Positions 33,554-43,052 are shown, counted from the stretch's first letter. The stretch is 50,396 bases of DNA from an uncultured Arenicella sp. (GCA_938045295.1 CALINO010000042.1:1-50396); one strand, 5' to 3'. The notes: a model not told the origin generated them from the sequence alone. Numbers and translations are program-made.

Positions 33554-34975
33554 TTACGACTTTTTGTCCCAAATTTGCTCGATTTCTTCCAAACTCTTAC
33601 CTTTGGTTTCAGGCACAAATCGCCAAACGAACACAAAGGCCACTACGCAGAAGAAGGCGAAAATAAAGTAGGGTAATGCGCCATTAAATTGCTCGGCGTT
33701 AAGCTCGCTTCGGTTTATTACCGGAAAGCTGCTCGCCACAATGCCGTTAAATAACCATTGAGCGCCAACCGCAATGGCCATGGCAAAGCTGCGAATGTGG
33801 TTAGGAAACATCTCAGATAATAATACCCATACCACCGGCCCCATCGACATCGCAAAAGAACCAATGAAGAGTAAAATTGCAAGCAGCGAGATCACGCCAA
33901 GTTGCTGGGTATAAATAGTAAACCCGAGCACCGACAAGCCTAAGAACATACCCAGTGAGCCCATCAAATAAAGTGGCTTGCGCCCCCAGCGGTCAACGGT
34001 AAAGATCGCCACAAAGGTAAACACAAGATTGACGGCACCCAACCATAATTGCTGTTTCAGTGCGTCTTGCGGGCCATAGCCCAGTGCGTTGCTGAAAATT
34101 TCCGCGCCGTAATAAAGAATGGCGTTAATACCGGTGATTTGCTGGAAAATTGACAGCATGGCGCCAATAAAGATGGCGAAACCTAGACCACCAATCAAAG
34201 CCTTACCAGAAGCAAAACTGCGATCGCCTGCCGACATTAAAGACGTACGAATTTGCTCAACATTACGCTCGGCTTCATTACTGTCTTTATAGATTTTATT
34301 TAATACGGCTTTTGCATCCGTTTCGCGCTGCTTCATCATTAGCCAACGAGGGCTGTGCGGAACCATAAACAGCGCAAGCAAGAATAAACCAGCCGGTAAC
34401 AGTTCAGCCCAAAACATCACACGCCAACCGCGATCTAAGTTTTCTTGATGCACCAGCGCCAACTCTTCTGCACTCAGATCAACAGAATTACCGCCGCCAA
34501 TAATATAGGTTGCCAAGAACACGGCAAAAAAGCCCAATACAATTGACAGTTGATACAAAGACACCATTTTGCCGCGCTGCTTAGCCGGCGAGATTTCAGC
34601 GATGTACATTGGCGCTGCCATGGAGGCAAAGCCAATACCAACGCCGCCAATAATACGGTACACCACCAGCTCAGTTAAGGAGCTGGCCACCCCTGACCCC
34701 CAGGCTGATACGCAGAACAACACCGCGGATAGCAACAGCGTGTACTTACGACTGATGGCCTTGGTTAAGTAACCGGCAACTAAAGCACCAACCAAGCAGC
34801 CATATAAGGCGCTTCCCACAGCCCAACCTTGCTCGGCGGGTGTGAGCGCAAAGTGCTCGGTAAAATAAAGTTGCGCGCCGCCAATGACCCCCGTATCAAA
34901 ACCAAATAGAAAGCCACCTATCGCTGCAATAAAGGCGATCCGTGCTATGTAGGTCATATTATAATTATCAGTCAT
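33554..34975 (-). CDS. MFS sugar porter (XylE/glucose transporter type)
   Basis: A 473-residue twelve-helix sugar porter: GGFLFGFDTGVIGGAQLYF in helix 1, VVYRIIGGVGIGFASMAAPMYIAEISPAKQRG, VPHSPRWLMMK, FQQITGINAILYYGAEIF in helix 7, and PETKGKSLEEIEQIW. The pattern fits a proton-linked monosaccharide transporter, probably glucose released by the GH15/GH13 enzymes. The start at 34975 follows GAGGAG by 6 bp. Two ATACGTAT operators lie in the 247-bp gap it shares with the divergent halogenase-like gene, which suggests LacI control with the rest of the glucan locus. Confidence 0.87.
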   Translation of the reverse strand: MTDNYNMTYIARIAFIAAIGGFLFGFDTGVIGGAQLYFTEHFALTPAEQGWAVGSALYGCLVGALVAGYLTKAISRKYTLLLSAVLFCVSAWGSGVASSLTELVVYRIIGGVGIGFASMAAPMYIAEISPAKQRGKMVSLYQLSIVLGFFAVFLATYIIGGGNSVDLSAEELALVHQENLDRGWRVMFWAELLPAGLFLLALFMVPHSPRWLMMKQRETDAKAVLNKIYKDSNEAERNVEQIRTSLMSAGDRSFASGKALIGGLGFAIFIGAMLSIFQQITGINAILYYGAEIFSNALGYGPQDALKQQLWLGAVNLVFTFVAIFTVDRWGRKPLYLMGSLGMFLGLSVLGFTIYTQQLGVISLLAILLFIGSFAMSMGPVVWVLLSEMFPNHIRSFAMAIAVGAQWLFNGIVASSFPVINRSELNAEQFNGALPYFIFAFFCVVAFVFVWRFVPETKGKSLEEIEQIWDKKS

Positions 34976-35043
34976 CCTACGCTCCTCAATGAATTATTAT
35001 TATGCGAACGCAGTATATAGCTCAAAATAATACGCAACAAGTC

Positions 35044-35056
35044 GTATACGTATGCA
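35044..35056. promoter_or_regulatory. Candidate LacI operator (ATACGTAT core) near sugar porter
   Basis: GTATACGTATGCA, core ATACGTAT at 35046-35053, about 70 bp upstream of the MFS start at 34975. It matches the palindromes before the TonB receptor and the LacI gene. Confidence 0.65.
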
Positions 35057-35124
35057 TAAACTCAATTGTCCTTGACCATCAAACTAACAACATAAATTTT
35101 TCACATCTGTCTAATTTCCACTTA

Positions 35125-35138
35125 TTGCATACGTATTC
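35125..35138. promoter_or_regulatory. Candidate LacI operator (ATACGTAT core) near halogenase-like gene
   Basis: TTGCATACGTATTC, core at 35129-35136, 85 bp upstream of the start at 35223. It differs by only one base from TGCATACGTATTCA sites seen at 47131 when aligned on the core. Confidence 0.7.
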
Positions 35139-35222
35139 TTTGAGTAAATGATAGCCATATAAGCGCGTTTTTTGTTGTTAATGCTATGCTCTAATCATGC
35201 TAGTAATAAGTAAAAGGGGCGT

Positions 35223-36749
35223 ATGAAAAGCCCAATGAACGTTGTTATTTTAGGCGGTGGCAGCGCAGGATGGATGGCCGCCAGTTTAATGACGCAGGCG
35301 TGGGTTAATAAGCATGTTCACATTCAGCTGATTGAATCACCCGAAATAGGCATCATTGGCGTAGGTGAAGGCTCAACCCCTCAACTCAAAACGGTGTTTG
35401 AAAAACTTGGAATAAGCGAACGCAGATGGATGCGTCAATGCAATGCCACCTACAAACACGGCATTGAATTTACCGGCTGGTCTGGCACCAAAGGGTTTGA
35501 ATCTTACTTTCACTCATTCCCGGCAAAGACCGATCGCGATACCGCTCAAGCATTTGTCTACAACTGCTTTTTACGCCGCCAGCAATTGGATGTGTCGGTC
35601 AATCCAAGCTCATACTTTCTACCAGCATGGTTAGCAAAATATAAATTAGGCCCCCACCCTGATGACAATTTTCCGTTCAACACCAGCTATGGTTATCATT
35701 TTGACGCACACCAATTAGGCAATGTATTGCGTGATCATGCGGTGCAACACGGCGTGCAACACGTTCGTGACCATATTAGTGAAATCAAACTGAATGAAAA
35801 AGGCGACATTGAAAGCCTGATCGGAAAAGAAGGAAAGCGATACGACGCCGATTTTTTTATTGATGCCTCAGGCTTTCAAAGCGTATTACTGCAACAAGCG
35901 TTGGGCGTAGAGTTTGAAAGTTACAGTGACTCGCTGTTCAATGACTCTGCCGTGGTCATGGCCAGTGAGCTGTCGGGTGGACCTAACGCACACACCCAAG
36001 CTAGCGCAATGCGATGTGGCTGGCGATGGAATATTCCCCTACAACACAGAATCGGCAACGGCTATGTGTATAGTTCCGCTTTTTGTTCTCGTGAACAAGC
36101 CGAACATGAGTTACGTGCTGAGTTAGGTTTGCTGGAACAAGGTGCCTCAGCGCGCCACCTTAAAATGAAGGTCGGTCAGGTAAAAGAACACTGGCATAAA
36201 AACTGCTTGGCCGTGGGCTTGTCACAAGGATTTCTTGAGCCATTAGAAGCCACCGCATTACATTTAGTGCAAAGCACCATCGAAACCTTTATCAATGCGT
36301 TTAATTTTCAGGCGCCTGAGCAATCGCAGCAAGCCGCGTTTAATCAACAGATTCACGCCCGATTTAACGGCATTAAAGATTACATTGTGTGCCACTACAA
36401 AATGAATTCACGCACTGATACCGAGTATTGGAAAGCCAATCGAGACAATCCACATATATCAGACTCACTGGCATCTCTTTTGCAGGTGTGGCACTTGGGT
36501 GGCGACTTATCGCTTGAAATTGACCGACAACAAATTTCTCACTACTACTCGACGTTATCTTGGCACGCACTGCTTGCCGGTTACGGTGCCTTTAACGAGA
36601 AAAACCAACACAACCTGATTAAGCATGACCGCCGAGCCCAACGCTTTAGCATTGAAGAGGTGGAAAATTTCAACCAACGCTGTGCACTGAACTTTACCAA
36701 ACATGCCGCACAAATTGGCTTTTCAAGCCCGGGAAAACAAGCAATATGA
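35223..36749 (+). CDS. Tryptophan-halogenase-family flavoprotein (first)
   Basis: A 508-residue variant-A flavin halogenase homologue. GGGSAGWMAA (11-20), GVGEGSTP (46-53), Lys78 (ATYKHGIEF) aligning with catalytic Lys79 of PrnA, WRWNIP (267-272), and FLEPLEAT (337-344), where Glu342 aligns with PrnA Glu346. PrnA has Ser347 next; here it is Ala343. Proteins of this kind are frequent beside TonB receptors in sugar loci, where the true substrate is unknown. A halide or indole role is therefore only possible. It starts behind AAAAGGGG and precedes the TonB receptor by 160 bp, with two operators in that gap. Confidence 0.87.
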   Translation: MKSPMNVVILGGGSAGWMAASLMTQAWVNKHVHIQLIESPEIGIIGVGEGSTPQLKTVFEKLGISERRWMRQCNATYKHGIEFTGWSGTKGFESYFHSFPAKTDRDTAQAFVYNCFLRRQQLDVSVNPSSYFLPAWLAKYKLGPHPDDNFPFNTSYGYHFDAHQLGNVLRDHAVQHGVQHVRDHISEIKLNEKGDIESLIGKEGKRYDADFFIDASGFQSVLLQQALGVEFESYSDSLFNDSAVVMASELSGGPNAHTQASAMRCGWRWNIPLQHRIGNGYVYSSAFCSREQAEHELRAELGLLEQGASARHLKMKVGQVKEHWHKNCLAVGLSQGFLEPLEATALHLVQSTIETFINAFNFQAPEQSQQAAFNQQIHARFNGIKDYIVCHYKMNSRTDTEYWKANRDNPHISDSLASLLQVWHLGGDLSLEIDRQQISHYYSTLSWHALLAGYGAFNEKNQHNLIKHDRRAQRFSIEEVENFNQRCALNFTKHAAQIGFSSPGKQAI

Positions 36750-36772
36750 GCACTGGTAATACGAATAATAAC

Positions 36773-36786
36773 TGAATACGTATGCA
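36773..36786. promoter_or_regulatory. Candidate LacI operator A before TonB receptor
   Basis: TGAATACGTATGCA, core ATACGTAT at 36776-36783. First of an identical tandem pair in the gap before the receptor gene. Confidence 0.78.
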
Positions 36787-36805
36787 ATTTGGCCGACCTC
36801 CAAAA

Positions 36806-36819
36806 TGAATACGTATGCA
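36806..36819. promoter_or_regulatory. Candidate LacI operator B before TonB receptor
   Basis: TGAATACGTATGCA again, core at 36809-36816, exactly 33 bp (three helical turns) from operator A and 90 bp before the receptor start. Confidence 0.78.
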
Positions 36820-36909
36820 GCATCTTCCGCATATTCGGCCATTAACCTACGATCGAAATAGATCATTACATAATGATTAATTCCGATAAATTGAGGAGGA
36901 AAGTAACAT

Positions 36910-39705
36910 ATGAAAAATATAATTAATGACTCTATAGATACGCAAATAGCCGCAAAAAAAAGAAAATTCAAACGAACGGCCATTTCAACCTGTGTCGCAA
37001 CCGCATTGTTTGGCATGAATGCCGCTCAACTGTCGGCACAAGAACAAACAGAAGCCACTAACCAAAACGCCAAAGAGACGGTTCTTGAAGAAGTGGTGGT
37101 TACCGGCTTCCGCCGCAGCATTAAAGACAGCATCGATAACAAACGTTTCTCAGAATCAGTTATCGAAGCCATTACCGCCGAAGATATTGGCAAACTTCCA
37201 GATTCCAGTATTGCCGACTCTATTGCAAGATTGCCTGGACTGGCCGCACAGCGTTTAGACGGTCGAGCCAGCTCTATCTCTGTTCGTGGTTTCAGCGAAG
37301 ATTTCTCCACCGCCACGTTTAATGGCCGAGAGCAGGTCTCTATTGATGACAACCGTGGCGTGCAATTCGACTTATACCCATCGGAAATTATTTCTGGCGT
37401 AACCGTGCACAAAACACCAACCTCATCGTTGGTAAATCAAGGCATTGCCAGCACCATTGATTTGCAAACCATTCGCCCGCTCAGCCAAGACGAACGCCTG
37501 TTGGTGTTAAACGCTTCTTATGAGCAGAATGACATTGGTAAATTAAACGCCGACGGTGAAGATGCAGGTTTTCGTGGCACATTGTCGTTTGTTGATAAAT
37601 TTGCTGATGACAAGCTGGGCGTTGCTTTGGCTTTGTCGACATTTGAGTCACCCAACAATGAAGAACGTTTCAATGCGTGGGGTTACCCAACGGACGCCAA
37701 TGGCAACAGCGTACTTGGCGGCCTAAAACCGTTTGTTCGTTCTTCTAACTTACAACGCGACACGGCCATGGCGGTTGTGGAGTACGCACCGACTGAAAAT
37801 TTATCAATCACTGCGGACGCTCTGTATATTGACTTTTTGGACGAAAAAATTCTTCGCGGCATCGAAATTCCTGGCGCGATATGGGGCGGCGGCTTCGGCA
37901 CTGAATTTACTCCGGGATCGGCCTCTAACGGTTTTATTACCAGCGGTAGTCTGGATAATGTAACCGGCGTTGTGCGTAACGATTTCGAGCAACGTGATGC
38001 GGAATTACGCAATGTTGGTTTAAACATTAAGTACGACATCAACGAATCGACGGTCTTAGAGTTTGATGTCAGCTCTTCAGAAGCCGAGCGTACTATTAAC
38101 TCACTGGAAACCTATTCTGGTACTGGCCGAGGCACGGGCGTTGGTGCAACTGACACCATCGGTTTCCAAATGCCAACGCAACAAGGCATTACGTTAAACA
38201 ACCAGCTGAATTATGCCGACCCTAATTTAGTCAGACTCGGTGGCCCGTTAAGTTGGGCAAACGGCATTACCGTACCGAGTAATGGGCAAGACGGTTTCAT
38301 TAACATTCCAGAAATAGAAGACGAATTAACCGCGCTGCGAGTAAGTTTAAGTAAAGATTTTGAATCCGGCTTTATCACCAATGTGGAAGTTGGCGTTAAC
38401 TATACTGATCGCTCAAAATCAAAAGAGGACAACGGCTTCTTCCTTACCTTGCGTGACTTTCCAAACCAAAGTGCGGTACCAGAAGCATTTCGCGTTGCGC
38501 CAACCTCGCTTGAGTTTCTTGGTTTAGGCAGTCAGCTTTCTTATGATGCGTTTGGCTTATTCAACTCAGGAATCTATACCCAAACGTCTGAAAACTTAAC
38601 CGTAAACACTCGTTTGATTAACACTTGGACCGTAGACGAAGAAATCACCACCGCTTACGGCCAAATTAATTTTGCTACCGAACTCGGTTCAATGAACTTG
38701 TCGGGTAATGTAGGTTTACAGTATGTGGATACAGATCAAAGCTCGATGGGTAACGCTGTTACCAGCCAAGACGGTTTTTCTGTGCCCTCAGCCAGTACTG
38801 GTGGCGCTAGCTTTGATCACCTATTGCCAAGCTTGAACCTGAATCTGGATATTACTGATAACCATAAGCTGCGTTTTGGTTACGCACAAACGATCTCACG
38901 TTCAAGAATGGATCGCATGAATGCGGGCTTTGGTTTTAGCTTCGACCCAGTGGCCAACATTGCTGGCGCACCGGCGTTCAGTGGTGGCGGCGGCAACCCT
39001 GAGCTGCGCCCGAATGAAGCCAACTCTTACGATTTAAGCTATGAGTGGTACTTCTCTGATGAAGGTTACTTAGCGGTGGCTTATTTCTATAAAGACTTAA
39101 AATCGTGGCAAGAGCAAGTACAATCTGTGGTGGATTTAAGCGGCCTACAAGCGCCTGGTTTTAACGGTGTTATCAATAACCCAACTGGTTTAATCACGCA
39201 ATGGACTGACAACACCACTGGCTCTTTAGACGGTTTTGAAATAAGCGGAGTATTGCCAGGTAACATCATCAGCCCAGCATTGGATGGTTTTGGGATCAGC
39301 ATGAGCGCCACTTTTCTTGACAGCAGCCTAGAGTCAGGCGTTGACGGCAGTTCGCTTGAGATACCAGGCTTATCAGAAGAAATTCTAAATGCCACATTTT
39401 TCTATGAGAAAAATGGCTTTAGCGTACGAGCCAGTGTTCGTGACCGCGAAGATTTCTTAGGTGAGCGTTTTGGTAACTCTTTCGTACGAGAGTCAACCAC
39501 GGTTGTTGGTTCAACCATTTGGGATGCGCAAATTGGCTTTGACTTTGGCGAAGCCGGTATCGAGCGTTTCGATGGTTTGGCCATTTCATTACAAGGCCAA
39601 AACCTAACGGATGAACCCTTTACCACGCTTGACGGAAATGGCTTTATTCGAGACTTCCAACGTTTTGGTAGAACCTTCTTGCTAAACGCAAGGTACAGTT
39701 TCTAA
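36910..39705 (+). CDS. TonB-dependent outer-membrane receptor (Xanthomonas/Caulobacter type)
   Basis: A 931-residue receptor. It has a long signal peptide (about 44 residues, ending LSAQ), a TonB box EEVVVTG at 60-66, a plug with ITAEDIGKLPDSSIADSIARLPG and SISVRGFSEDFSTATFNGREQ, and a beta-barrel closing in FLLNARYSF with the terminal Phe. The extended N-terminus and SIADSIARLPG pattern fit the TonB-Xanth-Caul subfamily used for sugar uptake. With the GH15 and GH13 enzymes it should import maltodextrins or related alpha-glucans. Two identical ATACGTAT operators precede it; an intrinsic terminator follows. Confidence 0.93.
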   Translation: MKNIINDSIDTQIAAKKRKFKRTAISTCVATALFGMNAAQLSAQEQTEATNQNAKETVLEEVVVTGFRRSIKDSIDNKRFSESVIEAITAEDIGKLPDSSIADSIARLPGLAAQRLDGRASSISVRGFSEDFSTATFNGREQVSIDDNRGVQFDLYPSEIISGVTVHKTPTSSLVNQGIASTIDLQTIRPLSQDERLLVLNASYEQNDIGKLNADGEDAGFRGTLSFVDKFADDKLGVALALSTFESPNNEERFNAWGYPTDANGNSVLGGLKPFVRSSNLQRDTAMAVVEYAPTENLSITADALYIDFLDEKILRGIEIPGAIWGGGFGTEFTPGSASNGFITSGSLDNVTGVVRNDFEQRDAELRNVGLNIKYDINESTVLEFDVSSSEAERTINSLETYSGTGRGTGVGATDTIGFQMPTQQGITLNNQLNYADPNLVRLGGPLSWANGITVPSNGQDGFINIPEIEDELTALRVSLSKDFESGFITNVEVGVNYTDRSKSKEDNGFFLTLRDFPNQSAVPEAFRVAPTSLEFLGLGSQLSYDAFGLFNSGIYTQTSENLTVNTRLINTWTVDEEITTAYGQINFATELGSMNLSGNVGLQYVDTDQSSMGNAVTSQDGFSVPSASTGGASFDHLLPSLNLNLDITDNHKLRFGYAQTISRSRMDRMNAGFGFSFDPVANIAGAPAFSGGGGNPELRPNEANSYDLSYEWYFSDEGYLAVAYFYKDLKSWQEQVQSVVDLSGLQAPGFNGVINNPTGLITQWTDNTTGSLDGFEISGVLPGNIISPALDGFGISMSATFLDSSLESGVDGSSLEIPGLSEEILNATFFYEKNGFSVRASVRDREDFLGERFGNSFVRESTTVVGSTIWDAQIGFDFGEAGIERFDGLAISLQGQNLTDEPFTTLDGNGFIRDFQRFGRTFLLNARYSF

Positions 39706-39739
39706 GAAGCTGCGAATCTCTCCTGATTCACGTTTTATG

Positions 39740-39773
39740 CCCTTGCAGAGTTTATCTGCAAGGGTATTTTTTT
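39740..39773 (+). terminator. Intrinsic terminator after TonB receptor gene
   Basis: Stem CCCTTGCAGA (39740-39749), loop GTTTA, TCTGCAAGGG (39755-39764), then TATTTTTTT. It is a perfect 10-bp stem with a T run, 34 bp after the receptor stop and 28 bp before the next gene. Confidence 0.88.
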
Positions 39774-39801
39774 CACTATTGAAACCCCCTATACTAAAAC
39801 C

Positions 39802-41307
39802 ATGCCAAACAGCCATATAAAACGCCTAGTCATTGTCGGCGGAGGTACCGCCGGATGGATTACCGCTGCGGTGATGAGCCGCATGCTCAACAAGACACTC
39901 GACATCACATTAGTAGAGTCGCCCAACATCAGCAGCGTGGGGGTTGGCGAGGCTACGATTCCACCGATTTTAATTCTCAATAATGCGCTCGGCATTGATA
40001 ACGCTGATTTTATGCGCAAGACCAATGCAACCATTAAGTTAGGCATTGAATTTGAAAACTGGAAGCATAAAGACCACAGCTACATGCACGCATTTGGCAA
40101 GTTCGGTAACGACTTTCCTTTTTGCGGGTTTGAACAACTTTGGTTACGTGGCAGAAACACCGGCGACAGTACCGATTTTTGGGATTATTCGTTAAATTAC
40201 CAAGCCGCGATTGAAGGAAAGTTTGCACCACTCGACACCATTCCAAACACCGAACTGCAGGGGCTAATCCACGCGTATCATTTTGATGCTGGGTTGTACG
40301 CAAACTACTTGCGCTCTTTCAGTGAACAACGTGGGGTCACTCGAATTGAAGGCCACATCGAGCAGGTAAAACAAGACTCAGAAAATGGCTTTATCACATC
40401 GCTGCAACTTGAAAACGGCGAACAAGTAGAAGGCGATTTATTCATAGATTGCTCTGGTTTCCGAGGCCTATTAATTGAGCAGACACTGCAAGCAGGCTAC
40501 AACGACTGGAGTCACTGGTTGCCGTGCGATCGTGCGGTGGCCGTTCAATCTAAGGCTGAATACCCAATACAGCCATACACCAAAGCCACCGCGCATGAAT
40601 CGGGTTGGCAATGGCGCATCCCGCTCACCGAGCGTACCGGAAACGGCCTAGTGTACTGCAGCCAATATTTAGACGCCGACCAAGCACAAGACCAGTTGTT
40701 AGAAAATTTGAACAGCCAAGCCACCACAGAGCCCAAACATTTGCGTTTTTTAACTGGTCGGCGACGCTCTCAATGGTTAAAGAATTGCGTTGCCATCGGT
40801 TTATCGTCTGGCTTTTTAGAACCGCTGGAATCCACCAGCATTCACCTAATTCAAACGGCGGCGATTAGGCTGTTAAAACTGTTTCCTCATAACGGCGTTA
40901 AACAAAGTGAAGTGGATGAATTTAATCGGCAATCACAGCAAGAGTTTGAGCATATTCGAGACTTTATTATTTTGCATTACCATGCCACAGAGCGTGACGA
41001 TTCCGAGTTTTGGCGTTACTGCAATAACATGTCGATCCCTGACACCTTAAAGCATAAAATTGATCTGTTTCGCGATACTGGCAAAGTGCAGAACCCTACT
41101 GAAGCATTATTCTCAGACGTGGGCTGGCATCAGATAATGATTGGCCAAGGCATCATGCCAACAGATTACCACCCACTTGCTAATGCCATGAGCCAAGCCC
41201 AGTTGACCGAGTATCACCGAAATTTGAAAGCCATTTTTCAGCAGGTGGTTAAAAAGTTACCAACGCACCAATCGTTTTTAAACAAAGTGCATGGCACCGC
41301 ACACTAA
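39802..41307 (+). CDS. Tryptophan-halogenase-family flavoprotein (second)
   Basis: A 501-residue variant-A flavin halogenase homologue. GGGTAGWITA (13-22), GVGEATIP (47-54), Lys79 in ATIKLGIEFENW exactly at the PrnA position, WQWRIP (269-274), and FLEPLEST (338-345) with Glu343 and Ser344 as in PrnA Glu346-Ser347. All signature residues are present, more complete than in the first copy at 35223. A terminator separates it from the receptor gene, so it has its own promoter or depends on read-through. Its role in sugar metabolism, if any, is unknown. Its stop codon lies in a 10-bp inverted repeat shared with the convergent GH13 gene. Confidence 0.88.
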   Translation: MPNSHIKRLVIVGGGTAGWITAAVMSRMLNKTLDITLVESPNISSVGVGEATIPPILILNNALGIDNADFMRKTNATIKLGIEFENWKHKDHSYMHAFGKFGNDFPFCGFEQLWLRGRNTGDSTDFWDYSLNYQAAIEGKFAPLDTIPNTELQGLIHAYHFDAGLYANYLRSFSEQRGVTRIEGHIEQVKQDSENGFITSLQLENGEQVEGDLFIDCSGFRGLLIEQTLQAGYNDWSHWLPCDRAVAVQSKAEYPIQPYTKATAHESGWQWRIPLTERTGNGLVYCSQYLDADQAQDQLLENLNSQATTEPKHLRFLTGRRRSQWLKNCVAIGLSSGFLEPLESTSIHLIQTAAIRLLKLFPHNGVKQSEVDEFNRQSQQEFEHIRDFIILHYHATERDDSEFWRYCNNMSIPDTLKHKIDLFRDTGKVQNPTEALFSDVGWHQIMIGQGIMPTDYHPLANAMSQAQLTEYHRNLKAIFQQVVKKLPTHQSFLNKVHGTAH

Positions 41308-41339
41308 CATAAGCACAAACACAGTGAGCGTGCTTATGT
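41307..41339. terminator. Inverted repeat between convergent stop codons
   Basis: ACATAAGCAC (41307-41316), 13-nt loop, GTGCTTATGT (41330-41339), a perfect 10-bp stem that includes both the halogenase stop (41305-41307, at its edge) and the GH13 stop (41334-41336). No T run follows on either strand, so termination is only likely. Confidence 0.5.
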
Positions 41340-43052
41340 GCGCTCGCTTATAAAACAAAAGCCATAAGGCTGAAATGTCCATTCGCCATTGTCAGCATTC
41401 ACATCACAGGACTCACTGCGAATCACGTCAGTAAATCCTGTTAGCCCTTCAGGCCTAACAGCAACACTCACATCATCACACAGGTTCAACGCCACCAGCA
41501 TTTTAGTATCGCCATGACTACGCTGTATTAATAAAATATTGCTGGTATCGGGCATCTCAATAAACTCAATATCACCCACGATCAATGGTTTTTGCTGTTT
41601 GCGCCACGCCAGAAAGTTTTTGTAATAATTAAGCACCGACTGAGAATTGGATGCTTGAGATTTAACGCATCGAGAATAATGATCCGGGGCAATAGGCAAC
41701 CAGGTTTCGACCGTAGAAAAGTCTGCGTATAACTTTTCTGAGTCCCAAACCATGGGCGTTCGACAGCCGTCTCGACCTTTAAATTCTGGCCAAAACTCAA
41801 TACCAAACGGGTCTTTTAATTGTTCTTTACTGACGCTCGCCTGCGTTAAGCCCAGCTCCTCTCCTTGGTACACACAAATCGTACCTCTTAAAGAGGCGGT
41901 TAAGGTAAGCAACATTTTGGCAAGCTCGTCGTTATACCGGCCGGTTCCCCAACGGCTGACAACCCTCTCCACATCATGGTTGCTGATAGACCAACAAGAC
42001 CAACCTTCTTTAAGAACTGACTCAAGCTCATTAACCGTGTTACGAATATAATCCGCTGAATATTCATCAGCGAGCAATTCAAAACTGTAACCCATGTGTA
42101 AACGCTTATGCCCTTGAGTGTACTCCGCTAAGGACGCTAATGAATTTTCCGAATTAATTTCACCTAAAGTCACAGTACCGGGGTACTTATCTAACAACGC
42201 ACGCACGTCTTCTAAAAACGAAAGGTTTTCAGGCTGGGTGTTGTCATAGTAATGGTATTGCGCGGCATAAGGATTGTCTGCCGAGAACCCTCGGCCAACA
42301 CGCTCCTCGATAGGCTTAATGGGGTTATCGCGCAACTCTTTGTCGTGATAGCAAAAGTTAATCGCATCCAACCTAAAACCATCAACGCCCCGCTTTAGCC
42401 AAAACTCAATTTCTTCAATAATTTGCGCACGCAGCTCTGGGCAATGGTAATTAAGATCTGGTTGCGAACGCAAAAAGTTATGAAAGTAATATTGCTGACG
42501 TTCTTCGCTCCACTCCCAAGCACCGCCACCAAAAATTGAGTGCCAGTTATTCGGCGGCGAACCGTCTTCTTTTGCGTCAGCCCAAACATACCAATCAGAC
42601 TTTGGATTATTTTGTGACTGTCGGCTTTCTATAAACCACGGGTGCTGGTCAGACGTGTGGCTCAACACCTGATCTATCATGACTTTGATGTTGGCCTTTT
42701 TGGCCGCCGCAAGCAGTTCATCAAAGTCGGCCAATGTACCAAACAATGGGTCTACGTCTCGGTAATCGCTGATGTCATAACCGAAGTCTTTCATCGGTGA
42801 CTTGAAAAACGGCGAAACCCAAATGGCATCAACACCTAGGTTAGCAATGTAATCCATTTTTTGTGTAATGCCACGTAAGTCACCAATACCGTCGGCGTTG
42901 GTGTCATAGAAACTGCGTGGGTAGACCTGATAAATGACAGCACCACGCCACCACTCTAAAGCCTCGTCAGAGAGTGTTAATGCTGCATCGAATGGTAGGG
43001 CGTTACTTATTTGGTTCATCTCTTTAATACGTGATGGGTTTGGGTTATTCAT
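41334..43052 (-). CDS. Alpha-glucosidase, GH13 (oligo-1,6/alpha-glucosidase group)
   Basis: A 572-residue GH13 enzyme. The nucleophile is Asp229 (DGFRLDAINF), the acid/base Glu298 (VTLGEINS) and the transition-state residue Asp360 (SISNHDVERV). YQVYPRSFYDTNADGIGDL and GVDAIWVSPFFKSPM belong to the conserved barrel. No signal peptide is visible, so it acts in the cytoplasm on imported maltose or maltodextrins, giving glucose. The start at 43052 or the ATG at 43019 could be used; neither has a strong ribosome site. It is the last gene of the minus operon behind the MFS and GH15 genes. Confidence 0.92.
   Translation of the reverse strand: MNNPNPSRIKEMNQISNALPFDAALTLSDEALEWWRGAVIYQVYPRSFYDTNADGIGDLRGITQKMDYIANLGVDAIWVSPFFKSPMKDFGYDISDYRDVDPLFGTLADFDELLAAAKKANIKVMIDQVLSHTSDQHPWFIESRQSQNNPKSDWYVWADAKEDGSPPNNWHSIFGGGAWEWSEERQQYYFHNFLRSQPDLNYHCPELRAQIIEEIEFWLKRGVDGFRLDAINFCYHDKELRDNPIKPIEERVGRGFSADNPYAAQYHYYDNTQPENLSFLEDVRALLDKYPGTVTLGEINSENSLASLAEYTQGHKRLHMGYSFELLADEYSADYIRNTVNELESVLKEGWSCWSISNHDVERVVSRWGTGRYNDELAKMLLTLTASLRGTICVYQGEELGLTQASVSKEQLKDPFGIEFWPEFKGRDGCRTPMVWDSEKLYADFSTVETWLPIAPDHYSRCVKSQASNSQSVLNYYKNFLAWRKQQKPLIVGDIEFIEMPDTSNILLIQRSHGDTKMLVALNLCDDVSVAVRPEGLTGFTDVIRSESCDVNADNGEWTFQPYGFCFISERT

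Noticed and set aside
36756-36770. AATACGAAT as a third operator before the TonB receptor
   Set aside because: Only one half matches the ATACGTAT consensus and it does not keep the 33-bp spacing.
37026-37412. A 128-codon minus-strand frame inside the TonB receptor gene
   Set aside because: Shadow of the plus-strand coding sequence; low-complexity Ser/Arg/Leu content with no family features.
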